DNA of 64,000 nt, taken from contig CP064985.1 of assembly GCA_016699675.1 (NCBI GenBank), forward strand, positions 868,001 through 932,000, read 5' to 3'. The notes beneath the pieces are model-generated. The model ran no database searches, was not told where the DNA came from, and was given only the letters and a program-made list of their open reading frames with translations. The stretch comes from Austwickia sp. (GTDB taxonomy: Bacteria > Actinomycetota > Actinomycetes > Actinomycetales > Dermatophilaceae). Positions 17,789 through 26,554 of the stretch are shown one piece after another. How positions within the stretch are numbered: the first letter of the stretch is position 1; every line of letters starts with the position of its first letter. Both the position numbers and the translations under genes were made by a program.

Positions 17789-18307
17789 CTACAGCTGCTG
17801 CCCGGGCACCCCAGCGCCGGTCGGCGGGAGCTGCGGATTCTCCGCCGCGGCCGGAGGCTTCCCGGCCACCTCGTCCAGCGCGTTCTCCTGGGCGGCCTCG
17901 TCGGCCCGCTCCTTGTCCCGCCGGGCGCGCTCCTCGGGCGAGAGGATGTTGCGAGGGCTGAGCAGCTGGTAGTAGCCCAGCGCGTTGCCCCAGTTGTCGG
18001 AGAAGTTCGCGAAGCTGACGACGTCCTGGACGACGACGATGTCCCCCACCGGGACCTCCGCCGTCGTGAGCCGCTTGACCGCGGTCTCGATGTGCTCGAC
18101 CTCGAGGCGCACCCGCGCGTTGTTCGCGCCGGGCCGGTCGTGGCCGGTCGAGATCTGCAGCCACGCGCCGGGGCAGATCTGCCACTCCAGGAAATCGTCG
18201 AGCGGGGCGGTGTCCGGGCCGTGGCCGAAGACCTGGGTATAGAAGTCGAGAACCTCGGTGAAGTCCCCGGCGTTGAGGGCGATGGTCAGGCCCCGGACGT
18301 CTGCCAT
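17789..18307 (-). CDS. VOC-superfamily (glyoxalase-like) protein
   Basis: The 172-residue product begins MADVRGLTIALNAGDFTEV and holds one glyoxalase/bleomycin-resistance fold of about 120 residues (DFYTQVFG, WLQISTGH, RVRLEVEHIETAVKRL, FSDNWGNALGYYQL). A charged, Pro/Ala-rich tail follows. Metal-binding positions are not clear enough to predict an enzyme. The frame is open far upstream; ATG 18307 is where homology starts and leaves a 48-base divergent gap to the next gene. Confidence 0.78.
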   Translation of the reverse strand: MADVRGLTIALNAGDFTEVLDFYTQVFGHGPDTAPLDDFLEWQICPGAWLQISTGHDRPGANNARVRLEVEHIETAVKRLTTAEVPVGDIVVVQDVVSFANFSDNWGNALGYYQLLSPRNILSPEERARRDKERADEAAQENALDEVAGKPPAAAENPQLPPTGAGVPGQQL

Positions 18308-18355
18308 GCCCACCAGATTAAGGCACGGGCTCAGGTTCACCCGCGACGACGCCGA

Positions 18356-18865
18356 ATGGGGGGCGTGACGATTCAACAGGTGATGCTGTTCGCGACCCCC
18401 TCCGCGCTCGCGGGGATGGCCATTCTGTGGGCGACGGTGCACCTGGTCGGGAAGAACCGTACGGCGAGCGTCCGCGACGGCCTCTTCCTCGAGCTGGCGA
18501 TGCCGCCGGAGTGGGCGCTGGACCTGGCCCAGGCGCAGTTCGCGTACGCCGACTGGAAGCCGGCCCCCGGCGACGGCGCGGTCAACCGCCAGCACGTGCT
18601 GCCCGAGCGGCCCGGCCTGTCGGTGGAGGCCGTGGCGCGGCCCGGCGGCGGCAGTGACGTCCACATCTGGATGTCGTCCTGGACGTTGCGGCAGGGCGTG
18701 GTGCGGTACGCCGGCGTGGCGCGCCGTCAGATGAACGCGCTGGCCGACGTGTTGGCGGCCGCGGACCGCAGCTACGAGGGCCCGATCCCGTCGTCCAGCC
18801 ACAACCAAGAGGTCCTCGACATGCTCCAGGCGCGCGACGGCCGGCGCGAGTCCTCGGCCGCCTGA
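18356..18865 (+). CDS. Membrane-anchored hypothetical protein
   Basis: A 169-residue protein starting at ATG 18356 (GTG 18365 is an alternative). One N-terminal membrane helix (MLFATPSALAGMAILWATVHLVG in part) is followed by a soluble domain of about 130 residues with no motif I recognise. It converges with the cbiO-type gene with 19 bases between stops. Confidence 0.65.
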   Translation: MGGVTIQQVMLFATPSALAGMAILWATVHLVGKNRTASVRDGLFLELAMPPEWALDLAQAQFAYADWKPAPGDGAVNRQHVLPERPGLSVEAVARPGGGSDVHIWMSSWTLRQGVVRYAGVARRQMNALADVLAAADRSYEGPIPSSSHNQEVLDMLQARDGRRESSAA

Positions 18866-18884
18866 GCCCTCAGTCAGGCGCCAG

Positions 18885-19670
18885 TCAGGCGCCCGGGACC
18901 GACAGCGGGTCGAACCCGTACGGCAGTTCCAGCCGGTGCGCCGCCATCAGTTCGGTGTCGGCCAGCAGCTCCCGAGTCGGGCCGTCGGCGACGATCCGGC
19001 CGCCGTCCATGAGGAGCGCGCGAGGGCAGAGCTGCAACGCGTACGGCAGGTCGTGCGTGACCATCAGCGTCGTCACCTCGAGCCCGACCAGGATCTGCGC
19101 CAGCTCGCGCCGCGAGGCGGGGTCGAGATTCGACGACGGCTCGTCCAGCACGAGCAGCTGCGGATTCATCGCCAGCACGGTCGCGACGGCGACCCGGCGC
19201 CGCTGCCCGAAGCTCAGATGGTGCGGCGGCCGATCGGCGACCTCCGACATCCCCACCTGGTCGAGCGCGTCGTCCACCGCCGCCACCAGCGCCGCCCCCC
19301 GCAGCCCCAGGTTCGCGGGACCGAACGCCACGTCGTCCCGCACCGTCGGCATGAACAGCTGGTCGTCGGGGTCCTGGAAGACGATCCCGACGCGGCGGCG
19401 AATCTCGGCCAGGTTCTCCCGGCGTACCGGCAGTCCCCCGATCGCCACCCGACCCGCCCCGGCACCCCCCGCGACCGCACCGAGGATCCCGTTGAGGTGC
19501 AGGACGAACGTCGTCTTCCCTGCGCCGTTCGGGCCCAGGAGGGCCACCCGCTCGCCGGGTTCGATCCGGGTGGTCACCCCGTAAAGCGCCTGCCGCCCGT
19601 CCGGGTAGGCGAACGCAAGGTCCCGGACCTCCACCGCGGGTACGTCGTCGCCTGGTCCCGTCGCGCTCAC
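18885..19670 (-). CDS. cbiO: ECF-type cobalt/nickel transporter, ATPase (CbiO-like)
   Basis: A 261-residue ABC ATPase with Walker A GPNGAGKTT, Q-loop VFQDPDDQLF, a signature written LSFGQRRRV, and Walker B LLVLDEPSSNLD. VFQDPDDQLF and the HLSFGQ spelling are typical of EcfA/CbiO. It is the last gene of the CbiM-CbiQ-CbiO operon, and its GTG start overlaps the stop of cbiQ by four bases. The Nur-like operator upstream favours nickel over cobalt, but that is inference. Confidence 0.93.
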   Translation of the reverse strand: MSATGPGDDVPAVEVRDLAFAYPDGRQALYGVTTRIEPGERVALLGPNGAGKTTFVLHLNGILGAVAGGAGAGRVAIGGLPVRRENLAEIRRRVGIVFQDPDDQLFMPTVRDDVAFGPANLGLRGAALVAAVDDALDQVGMSEVADRPPHHLSFGQRRRVAVATVLAMNPQLLVLDEPSSNLDPASRRELAQILVGLEVTTLMVTHDLPYALQLCPRALLMDGGRIVADGPTRELLADTELMAAHRLELPYGFDPLSVPGA

Positions 19671-20509
19671 CCGGCCATCATCCTCGCGGCGACCAGCACG
19701 ATCGCGGCGGCCCCCGGAAGCAGCGCGCAGCGCAGGAGGTCACGACGGTACGTCGAGCGGGGCGAGCCGGACCCGAGCGGACCAGGCACCCCCGACCCCG
19801 TGAGCTCGTCGAGCCGCGGCATCCGCCCGGCGTACCCCCGCGAGGCCATCGCCAGCTGCACCCGCTCGCCGCGCTCGTAGCTGCGCACGAACAGCGTGCC
19901 GACGCCGCCCGCGACGGCGGCGAGGTGACCGGCCCGGCCGCCCGCGTACCCCCGGGACTCCCGCGCCACCCGCATCCGGGCGGCGTCCCCGGCGACGACC
20001 GAGACGTAGCGGACCATGAACGCGGCGATCGCCACCAACGGCGCGGGCAGCCGCAGCCGCTCCAGGCCGACCAGCAGGTCGCGGACCTGCGTGGTGGCGG
20101 CCAGCACCACGGCCGCGACGACGCCCAGCGTGGCCTTCGCCGCGATGGCGAGGCCGCCGACGAGTCCCGCCTCGGACAGCGCCAACGGGCCGAGCTGCAC
20201 CGTGGGCCGGCCGGTCACGAACGGCATCAAAGCGGCAAAGAGCAGGAAGGGCGCGTCGATCAGGCTGCGCCGCGCGACGAGCGAGGGCGGGAGCTGCGCC
20301 AGGATCACGACGGCGAGTAACAGGAGGGCGTATCCCAGATAGGGCAGCCAGCCCCGCGAACCCAGCTCGGCAGGAACGGGGGTCGCGACCACGACGAGCG
20401 CGAACCCCAGCAGGGCCAGGAGCTTGCCGTGCGCGGGCAGCCCGTGCAGCGGGCCGTGGCGGTGGACGACCAGGCCATCGCCGATGCCGTGGGTGTGCGG
20501 GCCGCTCAC
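19667..20509 (-). CDS. cbiQ: ECF-type cobalt/nickel transporter, T component (CbiQ-like)
   Basis: A 280-residue membrane protein with about five helices. It carries the coupling motifs of T components near the C-terminus: RVARESRGYAGG and, 40 residues later, AMASRGYAGRMP (the Ala-Arg-Gly type motifs that contact the ATPase). The frame extends far upstream, but the GTG at 20509 overlaps the cbiM stop by four bases (GTGA) and fits both homology and operon structure. Confidence 0.9.
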   Translation of the reverse strand: MSGPHTHGIGDGLVVHRHGPLHGLPAHGKLLALLGFALVVVATPVPAELGSRGWLPYLGYALLLLAVVILAQLPPSLVARRSLIDAPFLLFAALMPFVTGRPTVQLGPLALSEAGLVGGLAIAAKATLGVVAAVVLAATTQVRDLLVGLERLRLPAPLVAIAAFMVRYVSVVAGDAARMRVARESRGYAGGRAGHLAAVAGGVGTLFVRSYERGERVQLAMASRGYAGRMPRLDELTGSGVPGPLGSGSPRSTYRRDLLRCALLPGAAAIVLVAARMMAG

Positions 20510-21630
20510 CGCCGGGAGAGCTCGGAGGCGCGGCCGGCGTCGGCTGCTTCGGCCGGGCCGGCGTTGCTGCGGGCGTGGCTCCGGGCGCGGCGCCGGCCGA
20601 CGAGCCACAGCGCGGCCGCGCCGAGGGCGAGCGTGATCAGCACCCCGATGACCCCCGCGATCGAGGTGGCGAGGGGGCCGTCGAGCCCGCGCAGGGCGTA
20701 CTCGGCGAGGGGGGACCCGGCCGCGGCGGATTCGTGCGCCGATCCGCCGAAGCCGAGCTCCTCCCCCACGTATTCGAGGCCGTCGGGGTGGCCACTCGCG
20801 GCCAGCGACAGCAGCCCCGCCACCATGAGCGTGACCAGCCCGCCGGAGGCGAGGAAGCCGCGTGTGCCGGCGCCTCCGGCGCGGTGCGCCCCCGTGCCGG
20901 CAGTGGCGTCGCGTCCCGCCGGGGTCGCGTCGGCGGCGACCGTACGGCGGGTGCCGTCCGCGGCCACCAGGATCAGGTCGGGGCGGGCACCCCGGGCGGC
21001 GTACACGAGGTCCGGCCGGGTGGCGACGACGGCGCCGAGGATGGCGGCGGTGATGATCGCCTCCCCGATCCCGATCAACAGGTGCCAACCGATCATGGCG
21101 GTGGCCAGGGCGGGCAGTGGGATCGCGACGGTGCCGCCCACGACGTACAGGGCTGTGAACACGAGCGCGGCGGTGGGCGTCGAGATCGCGGCGCCCACGG
21201 CGGCGGCCGGGACGACCGAGCGCGGCCGGCGGGGCAGGGCGCGCAGCAGGATGCGCGTGAGGCCGTACCCGACGAGGACCGTGACGATGCCCATGACCAG
21301 CACGTTCGTGCCTAGGGCGGTGAGCCCGCCGTCGGCGAAGAGGAGGGCCTGGACGAGGAAGACCACGGTCATCACGAGGATCGCGGTCCATGGGCCGACG
21401 AGGCAGGCGGCGAGAACCCCGCCGAGGAGGTGCCCAGACGTCCCCGCCCCCACCGGGAAGTTGATCATCTGCGCGGCGAAGACGAACGCGGCGGTGAGCC
21501 CGGCCAGCGCGGGCCCGGACTGGCGCAGCTCGGCCTCGCTGCGGCGCAGGGACAATCCGACCGCGCCGACGGCGATCGCCCCGGTGGCGAGGGAGGTGGG
21601 GGCGTCGAGGAAGCCGTCGGGTACGTGCAT
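20506..21630 (-). CDS. cbiM: Cobalt/nickel uptake S component: CbiM with fused PDGLE (CbiN-like) domain
   Basis: A 374-residue membrane protein. It opens with MHVPDGFLD, the mature N-terminus whose amine and His2 bind the metal in CbiM/NikM. It continues with about seven helices (FPVGAGTSGHLLGGVLAA in the second metal-site loop). After a linker at about 215-255 comes a second unit with the PDGLE motif (SGHPDGLEYVGEELGF) and a final helix, as in CbiN/NikN-like modules. It is the first gene of the operon and lies 18 bases downstream of a perfect 6-5-6 palindrome. Confidence 0.93.
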   Translation of the reverse strand: MHVPDGFLDAPTSLATGAIAVGAVGLSLRRSEAELRQSGPALAGLTAAFVFAAQMINFPVGAGTSGHLLGGVLAACLVGPWTAILVMTVVFLVQALLFADGGLTALGTNVLVMGIVTVLVGYGLTRILLRALPRRPRSVVPAAAVGAAISTPTAALVFTALYVVGGTVAIPLPALATAMIGWHLLIGIGEAIITAAILGAVVATRPDLVYAARGARPDLILVAADGTRRTVAADATPAGRDATAGTGAHRAGGAGTRGFLASGGLVTLMVAGLLSLAASGHPDGLEYVGEELGFGGSAHESAAAGSPLAEYALRGLDGPLATSIAGVIGVLITLALGAAALWLVGRRRARSHARSNAGPAEAADAGRASELSRR

Positions 21631-21648
21631 ACGGGCATCCTGGTCTTA

Positions 21649-21665
21649 TTGCGAGTTCTTCGCAA
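21649..21665. promoter_or_regulatory. Nur-like operator upstream of the ECF metal transporter
   Basis: A perfect inverted repeat TTGCGA-N5-TCGCAA lies 18 bases upstream of the cbiM start. The Streptomyces nickel-uptake regulator Nur (Fur family) binds TTGCAA-N5-TTGCAA-type boxes, which this resembles in arm length and spacing. The position near the start of transcription fits a repressor. No nur gene is in the window. Confidence 0.5.
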
Positions 21666-21872
21666 CAACTGGCCCAGGCCCCAGGCTGTCCGCTTTTCCC
21701 GGAACCGCGCCCGCGCCGTTCGACCCTCTGGCCGAGCCACCCGTCCGACTGGCGGGTCAATTACCGGCCGGTTACGGGGTGGCGACGCCGGGGTTTCGGT
21801 AGCCTGCGCGCGTGTCGACTCCTGCCGACCCGTCCCAATCTTCCCTTCCTGTCCAGCCAAGGAGGTCCCGGC

Positions 21873-23405
21873 ATGAGCGTCATGCGGACCAAGACGATCG
21901 AGCAATCGATCGCGGAGACCGACGAATCCGAGTTTCAACTCAAGAAACGCCTCACGGCCGTCGACCTCACGGTGTTCGGCATCGGGGTCATCATCGGTGC
22001 CGGCATCTTCACCCTGACGGGGCGCGCGGCACAGGCGTACGCCGGTCCCGCCATCGTCATCAGCTTCGTCGGCGCCGCGCTGGCCTGCGGCCTCGCCGCG
22101 TTGTGCTACGCGGAGTTCGCGTCGACGGTGCCGGTGTCGGGGTCCGCGTACACGTTCTCCTACGCCACGCTCGGTGAGCTGGTGGCGTGGATCATCGGGT
22201 GGGACCTGCTCCTCGAGATGATGCTCGGCGCGAGCGTCGTGGCGCAGGGCTGGTCGCAGTACTTCGTGGTCTTCCTCGGCCGCCTGGGCGTCACGTGGCC
22301 CGAAGCCATCGCCCCCGGCGCCACCTTCGACGCCCCGGCGTTCATGCTGGTGGTGGTGCTGACGGCGCTGATCGCGTACGGGATCAAGGAGTCCCTGCGG
22401 GTCAACCTTGTGCTCGTGGCGCTGAAGCTGTTCGTCGTGCTGTTCGTCATCGTGGCCGGCTTCGGCTACATCAACTCGGCCAACTACACCCCGTTCATCC
22501 CGGACGCGGTGCCCGCGGCCGAGGTCGGCGGCAACTGGCTGACCGCCCCCCTGATCCAGGTGATCTCGGGCTTCTCGCCCACGACGTACGGTTGGGGCGG
22601 CATCTTCGCCGGCGCCTCCATCGTGTTCTTCGCCTACATCGGCTTCGACGTCGTGGCGACGACCGCCGAGGAGGCCGAGAACCCGCAGCGCGACCTCCCC
22701 ATCGGCATCATCGCGTCGCTGATCATCTGCACGATCCTGTACGTCGCCGTGGCCCTCGTCATCACCGGCATGGTGCACTACGACCACATCAACCCCAAGG
22801 CCGCGCTGGCCACGGCGTTCGAGGACGTGGGGCGGGGTGGGTACGCGACGTTGATCGCGGCCGGCGCCGTCGCCGGTCTGTGCACCGTCGTCATGACGCT
22901 GATGATCGGCGCCACCCGCGTGACCTTCGCGATGTGCCGCGACTGGCTGCTCCCCGCGAGCTGGGGCCGGACGAACCCCAAGACCGGCACGCCGATCAAG
23001 CTCACCGTGGCCATCGGCACCGTCGTCGCCCTGATCGCCGGGTTCACCCCGATCGGCAAGCTCGAGGAGATGGTCAACATCGGAACGCTGACCGCGTTCA
23101 TCCTGGTCTCGCTGGCGGTGCCGGTGCTGCGCAAGAAGCGCCCCGACCTCAAGCGCTCGTTCACCGTGCCGTTCAGCCCGGTGTTGCCGATCCTGTCGGC
23201 GCTGGCCTGCTTCTGGCTGACCCTCAACCTGTCGGTGGAGACCTGGTTCCGGTTCCTCATCTGGATGGCGATCGGCTTCTTCATCTACTTCGGCTACTCC
23301 TACCGGAACTCGCGGCTGGCCAAGCACGCGCACTCGGCGGAGTACGAGGACGTCAGCCACCACGAGCACCACGGCGGCAACCCGGCCGCCGGCGGCCACT
23401 TCTGA
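21873..23405 (+). CDS. APC-superfamily amino acid permease (cationic amino acid transporter type)
   Basis: A 510-residue permease with twelve predicted helices. The conserved TM1 loop is GVIIGAGIFTLTGRAA, and the CAT-family segment FFAYIGFDVVATTAEEAENP lies before TM7. The C-terminal tail is His-rich (HHEHHGGNPAAGGH). The ATG has AAGGAGG in front. Arginine/lysine or general amino acid uptake is likely. A 15-bp perfect hairpin lies about 90 bases after the stop. Confidence 0.92.
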   Translation: MSVMRTKTIEQSIAETDESEFQLKKRLTAVDLTVFGIGVIIGAGIFTLTGRAAQAYAGPAIVISFVGAALACGLAALCYAEFASTVPVSGSAYTFSYATLGELVAWIIGWDLLLEMMLGASVVAQGWSQYFVVFLGRLGVTWPEAIAPGATFDAPAFMLVVVLTALIAYGIKESLRVNLVLVALKLFVVLFVIVAGFGYINSANYTPFIPDAVPAAEVGGNWLTAPLIQVISGFSPTTYGWGGIFAGASIVFFAYIGFDVVATTAEEAENPQRDLPIGIIASLIICTILYVAVALVITGMVHYDHINPKAALATAFEDVGRGGYATLIAAGAVAGLCTVVMTLMIGATRVTFAMCRDWLLPASWGRTNPKTGTPIKLTVAIGTVVALIAGFTPIGKLEEMVNIGTLTAFILVSLAVPVLRKKRPDLKRSFTVPFSPVLPILSALACFWLTLNLSVETWFRFLIWMAIGFFIYFGYSYRNSRLAKHAHSAEYEDVSHHEHHGGNPAAGGHF

Positions 23406-23667
23406 GGGCTGTCGCAGTTGGTCGTTCGTCCTGTAAAGTGAAGAGGCCGCCTTCGCCAGGGGCGGCAATCTGGCGGTGACGCGCCAGGGATGACCGTCGA
23501 GGCCCCCTCCCCTTAGGGAGGGGGCCTCGATGCTGCTCGGGCGGCAACGTCCCCGGCTGTGGGGGGAACCCTGCGTTTCGCGCGGCAAAACGGGCCGGCG
23601 CGGGGCGGAGGTGGCAGAGTGATGAACGTCGTGTGGAGACCACGTGTCCGTCGATGCATCGCATCGA
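23406..23667. other. Non-coding, structured stretch after the permease gene
   Basis: No convincing gene. It begins with a stretch able to form several short stems (GGCCGCC with GGCGGC; CTGGCG with CGCCAG). It holds one copy of the CCAGGGATGAC motif (23484-23494) and then the strong hairpin at 23497-23530. The following ~130 bases show nothing I recognise. Confidence 0.5.
23497..23530 (+). terminator. Perfect 15-bp hairpin, likely terminator
   Basis: TCGAGGCCCCCTCCC at 23497-23511 pairs without mismatch with 23516-23530 around the loop CTTA. There is no T-run after it, as is usual for actinobacterial hairpin terminators. It would end transcription from the permease gene, or form the 3' end of the structured stretch before it. 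Confidence 0.7.
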
Positions 23668-23792
23668 GAGGCTCCCTGGGACCTCGCAGACCGGGGCCGC
23701 CGCCTCTGGGCGTCCAGGGGCGCAACCGGCTCCGTCCTCGGGCACTTCCCGCGATGGCGGCCCGCCGCAGGCCCTGGCCTGCGGCGGGCCGC
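23668..23792 (+). ncRNA. Candidate structured RNA/intergenic element, copy A
   Basis: One of two related intergenic elements; the other is at 42207-42351. Both begin with the same 25 bases (23668-23692 here, containing GGGACCTCGCAGACC). They share further blocks with gaps (GCCGCC, GGCGTCC, CCGTCCTCG) and end in a GC-rich hairpin built on GGCCCGCCGC/GCGGCGGGCC. Direction is uncertain: read on plus it looks like a small RNA with its own terminator, and read on minus it lies just downstream of nnrD. No known family is recognised. Confidence 0.45.
23757..23792 (-). terminator. 17-bp perfect hairpin downstream of nnrD
   Basis: The arms 23757-23773 and 23776-23792 are perfect complements around a two-base loop (closing pairs may open to a larger loop). 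It lies 15 bases beyond the nnrD stop codon on the minus strand and could terminate that operon. It is also the 3' end of the repeated element when read on plus. Confidence 0.7.
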
Positions 23793-23806
23793 GTCATGCC
23801 GAGCGA

Positions 23807-24814
23807 TCAGTCGCCGCGCAGCGACCGCAGCACCAGCGGCAGCTGGGGCGGAAGTTCGCTGGCGAGGAAGCCGATCCGGCCGTACCGCATGGCGAGGGCG
23901 TCACCGGCGGCCGCATGCACGTACTTGGCCCAGACCAGCGCCTGGGCCAGCCCCGCACCGCGGCTGAGCAGGCCCACGGTGGCGCCGGCCACGACGTCGC
24001 CGCTACCGGAGGTGCCGAGCCCGGTGTCGCCGGTGGTGACCTGCCAGACGCGGCCGTCCCAGGCGACCCAGGTGTCGCAGCCGACGACGGCGCCGTACCG
24101 CTGCGCCGCCTCCAGCGCCGCGTCGACCACCCGGTCGTCGGGGATCTCGTCCCACTCGACGATGCGGCGCAGCTCGCCGGTGTTGGGAGTGAGGACGACG
24201 CGGCCCCGGAGCGTCTCCTGCTGGGCCACGGTGAGCTGCGGCAGCACGGTCAGGCCGAAGGCGTCGAGGACGACGGGCACGTCGTCGGGCAGGACCGAAA
24301 GGACCTCGGCGAGCAGCTCACCCGAACCCTGGGCGTCGGTCAGTCCCGGGCCGACCAGGATCGCGTCGGACCGCTCGATCTCCCTGCGCAGCAGGTCGGC
24401 GACCCGCTTCCCCGTCACCGCGCCGTCCGCGTCCTCGGGCAGGGAGGTGGTGCCGCATTCCGGCAGCGCGACGGCGATGTGCGGGGCGATGCCCTCCGCC
24501 GCGCCGATGCTGAGGCGCCCGGCGCCCATCCGCAGCGCTGACGTCCCCGCCAGCAGCACTCCCCCTGGCGTCGACCGGGAGCCGCCCACGACGAGGACCT
24601 GGCCCCGGCTGTACTTCGATCCGCTCGGCTCCGGCAGCGACCACGTACGCAGGAGCGCCGGGGTGATCAGGGTGGGACGGTCGGTGCCGCCGCCTGCGAC
24701 GTCGTCGGGCACGCCACCGTCGTGGTACGTCGATCGGCCGTCGCTCGCGGTCCGTGACTTCGGGGGGGACTTTGCCGTCGACTTCGCGGTCGACGTGGAT
24801 GCCGCATCAGGCAT
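23807..24814 (-). CDS. nnrD: ADP-dependent NAD(P)H-hydrate dehydratase
   Basis: A 335-residue carbohydrate-kinase-fold protein (YjeF C-terminal/CarKD type) that repairs hydrated NADH and NADPH. Motifs: KYSRGQVLVVGGSRSTPGG, ILVGPGLTD, VVLDAFGLTVLP, LTPNTGELRRI and the nucleotide-binding GTSGSGDVVAGATVGLL. The first ~45 residues are a basic, Ser/Thr-rich extension, so a later start is possible. It has no epimerase half. The ATG overlaps the end of the phosphatase gene by eight bases, indicating translational coupling. Confidence 0.9.
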   Translation of the reverse strand: MPDAASTSTAKSTAKSPPKSRTASDGRSTYHDGGVPDDVAGGGTDRPTLITPALLRTWSLPEPSGSKYSRGQVLVVGGSRSTPGGVLLAGTSALRMGAGRLSIGAAEGIAPHIAVALPECGTTSLPEDADGAVTGKRVADLLRREIERSDAILVGPGLTDAQGSGELLAEVLSVLPDDVPVVLDAFGLTVLPQLTVAQQETLRGRVVLTPNTGELRRIVEWDEIPDDRVVDAALEAAQRYGAVVGCDTWVAWDGRVWQVTTGDTGLGTSGSGDVVAGATVGLLSRGAGLAQALVWAKYVHAAAGDALAMRYGRIGFLASELPPQLPLVLRSLRGD

Positions 24815-25559
24815 TGCTGCCGCCGACCTCGTCGGAGGCGCCCGGCTGGTCGGTCACGGCGACGCCCGCTGCGCGCAGGTGGCTGTCGAGGTTGTAGTCG
24901 GTGACGACCCAGCCGGTGGGCGAGTCCTCGTCGCGCAGCAGGCGGCAGATCGCGGCGTTGCGCAGGCCGTTGGTCTGCGCGCGGTCGAGGACGGCCTGCT
25001 CGTCCAGCCCCTCGGCGACGTAGCAGAACAGGAGGATGACCACGTCGTGCGCGGTGAGGAGGACGCGCTCGTGCTTCTCGGTGTTGGCGAGGTCCGTCAG
25101 CACCGCGCGGACCCGGCCGGCCACGTCCGCCCAGGACTCCCCGCCCGGCGGCCGGTAGTAGAACTTGCCGATCCAGGCGCGCCGCTCGGCCTCCTCCGGG
25201 TACTTCGCCCGGATCCCCGCCCCCGTCAGCTGGTCGGTGATGCCCATGTCGCGGTCGCGGAGCCGCTCGTCGACGCGGAAGTCCAGGTCGCAGCTCGCCA
25301 CCTGGAGGGCGATCTCGGCGGTCTGGCGGGCGCGCCGGTACGGGCTCGTCCACACGATCTCCGGCCGCTCGTCCGCGGGCAGCGCGCTGATCCACCGGCC
25401 GACCGCGCGCGCCTGCGCCTCGCCCGTCGCGGAGAGGACGACGTCGGGATCACGAGCCGGTACGTCGATGCGGTCGAGCCTGTCTCGATCCGCGGCCTCG
25501 GCAGCGACATTGCCCACGGACTGGCCGTGGCGGACGAGGACCAGCTGTCGGAGCGGCAT
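24807..25559 (-). CDS. Histidine phosphatase (phosphoglycerate mutase-like) family protein
   Basis: A 250-residue protein with the catalytic motif LVLVRHGQSVGN at the N-terminus, WTSPYRRARQTAE for the second Arg, an acidic LRDRDMG, and the second His in LLTAHDVVILLF. It is a broad phosphatase-branch member; substrate unknown. It is the first gene of a two-gene operon with nnrD. Confidence 0.9.
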   Translation of the reverse strand: MPLRQLVLVRHGQSVGNVAAEAADRDRLDRIDVPARDPDVVLSATGEAQARAVGRWISALPADERPEIVWTSPYRRARQTAEIALQVASCDLDFRVDERLRDRDMGITDQLTGAGIRAKYPEEAERRAWIGKFYYRPPGGESWADVAGRVRAVLTDLANTEKHERVLLTAHDVVILLFCYVAEGLDEQAVLDRAQTNGLRNAAICRLLRDEDSPTGWVVTDYNLDSHLRAAGVAVTDQPGASDEVGGSNA

Positions 25560-25651
25560 CGTGCGAACATACCCCGCCCCGGGTAGCCGCGCAGCTCAGG
25601 ACGATTCGGTCGCATCGCCGCTCGCGACCGCCGCTGTCGTCAGCTGCCTTC

Positions 25652-26515
25652 TCAGCGCTCCGGAGGGATCTGGCCGGCGTGGATCACGCGCTGGGCGCTC
25701 GCACTCCACGTGAAGGTCGATATCGCGACCCCGGAGGCGTTGGCCGTGCCCTCGTTGCCCACGCGGTAGCGGTACTGAACGCGGATCGCCGACCCGGACA
25801 GGCGTGTCACCGTCGGATAGAAGCCCCGAGCGTTCTTGAAGGTTGTCCCCAGGAACTCGCCGCGGTGGAACAGCATGATCTGGTACGGGGAAGAGCCGGT
25901 TGGGCCGGGGATCCCGAGCACGACCCAGGACAGGTCGGCGCACGGGTCGTAATTGCTCAGCTCGTGCTCCAACAAGACCCAGTCCCAGCCGTCACCGTCG
26001 CCGAACCGAGGCACCTTCGGCAAGGCGGCGGCCGCCGCCTGGCGGGCCGACGTGGTCGCGCAGCCGGGCGCTCCGGGGGCGGGCGCCACGGGGGCCGCCG
26101 GCACCGGCGCCGGGGCCGCGGGGACGGGCGCCGAGGTGGTCGCCGCGGCCGGCGTACTCGTGGCGACCGGCGCAGCCGCGGTCGGGGGCGCCGGCAGGAC
26201 CGAGGACGTCGCACTTGCTGCGGGGGTCACCGCCGCGGCGGGGGCGGCCGCGGGCGATTGGTGCGTCTGCCACCACCAGCCGCCGACGAACGCCGCCACG
26301 ATCAGCGGGGCGAGGACCGCCACGAGGACGAGGGCCATCCTCGACGAGGTGCGCGCCTCGGGCACGACCAACGGCGCAGTCGCCGCTACCAGCGGCGCCG
26401 TCGCCACCGGTAGCGTCTCCGTCGCACCCGCTCCGCAGGCCTGGCAGAAGCTCGCACCGTCAGCTCGGGCCTGTCCGCACTGCGCGCAGAAGCCACCGCC
26501 ATCGTTCCCGGCCAT
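25652..26515 (-). CDS. Zinc-ribbon membrane protein with Ala/Pro/Thr-rich stalk
   Basis: A 287-residue protein. The N-terminus holds a double CxxC zinc ribbon (FCAQCGQ, then FCQACGA). A single membrane helix ends in FVGGWWWQTHQ, an Ala/Pro/Thr/Val-rich stalk of about 80 residues follows, and the last ~125 residues form a compact domain (DWVLLEHELSNYDPCADLSWVVL) of unknown function. The architecture and the sequence GGWWWQTHQ recur in the protein at 32474-33340. ATG 26515 has GGAGG five bases upstream, and the region in front is conserved with that paralogue. Confidence 0.75.
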   Translation of the reverse strand: MAGNDGGGFCAQCGQARADGASFCQACGAGATETLPVATAPLVAATAPLVVPEARTSSRMALVLVAVLAPLIVAAFVGGWWWQTHQSPAAAPAAAVTPAASATSSVLPAPPTAAAPVATSTPAAATTSAPVPAAPAPVPAAPVAPAPGAPGCATTSARQAAAAALPKVPRFGDGDGWDWVLLEHELSNYDPCADLSWVVLGIPGPTGSSPYQIMLFHRGEFLGTTFKNARGFYPTVTRLSGSAIRVQYRYRVGNEGTANASGVAISTFTWSASAQRVIHAGQIPPER

Positions 26516-26554
26516 GATTCCTCCATCCCTGGCACGCACCAGCTCACCTGGTGG

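Noticed and set aside
19667..21760. A single 697-residue protein covering CbiQ and the antisense-frame region upstream
   Set aside because: The upstream part overlaps cbiM in another frame and is Arg/Pro-rich; the GTG overlap at 20509 gives a normal CbiQ.
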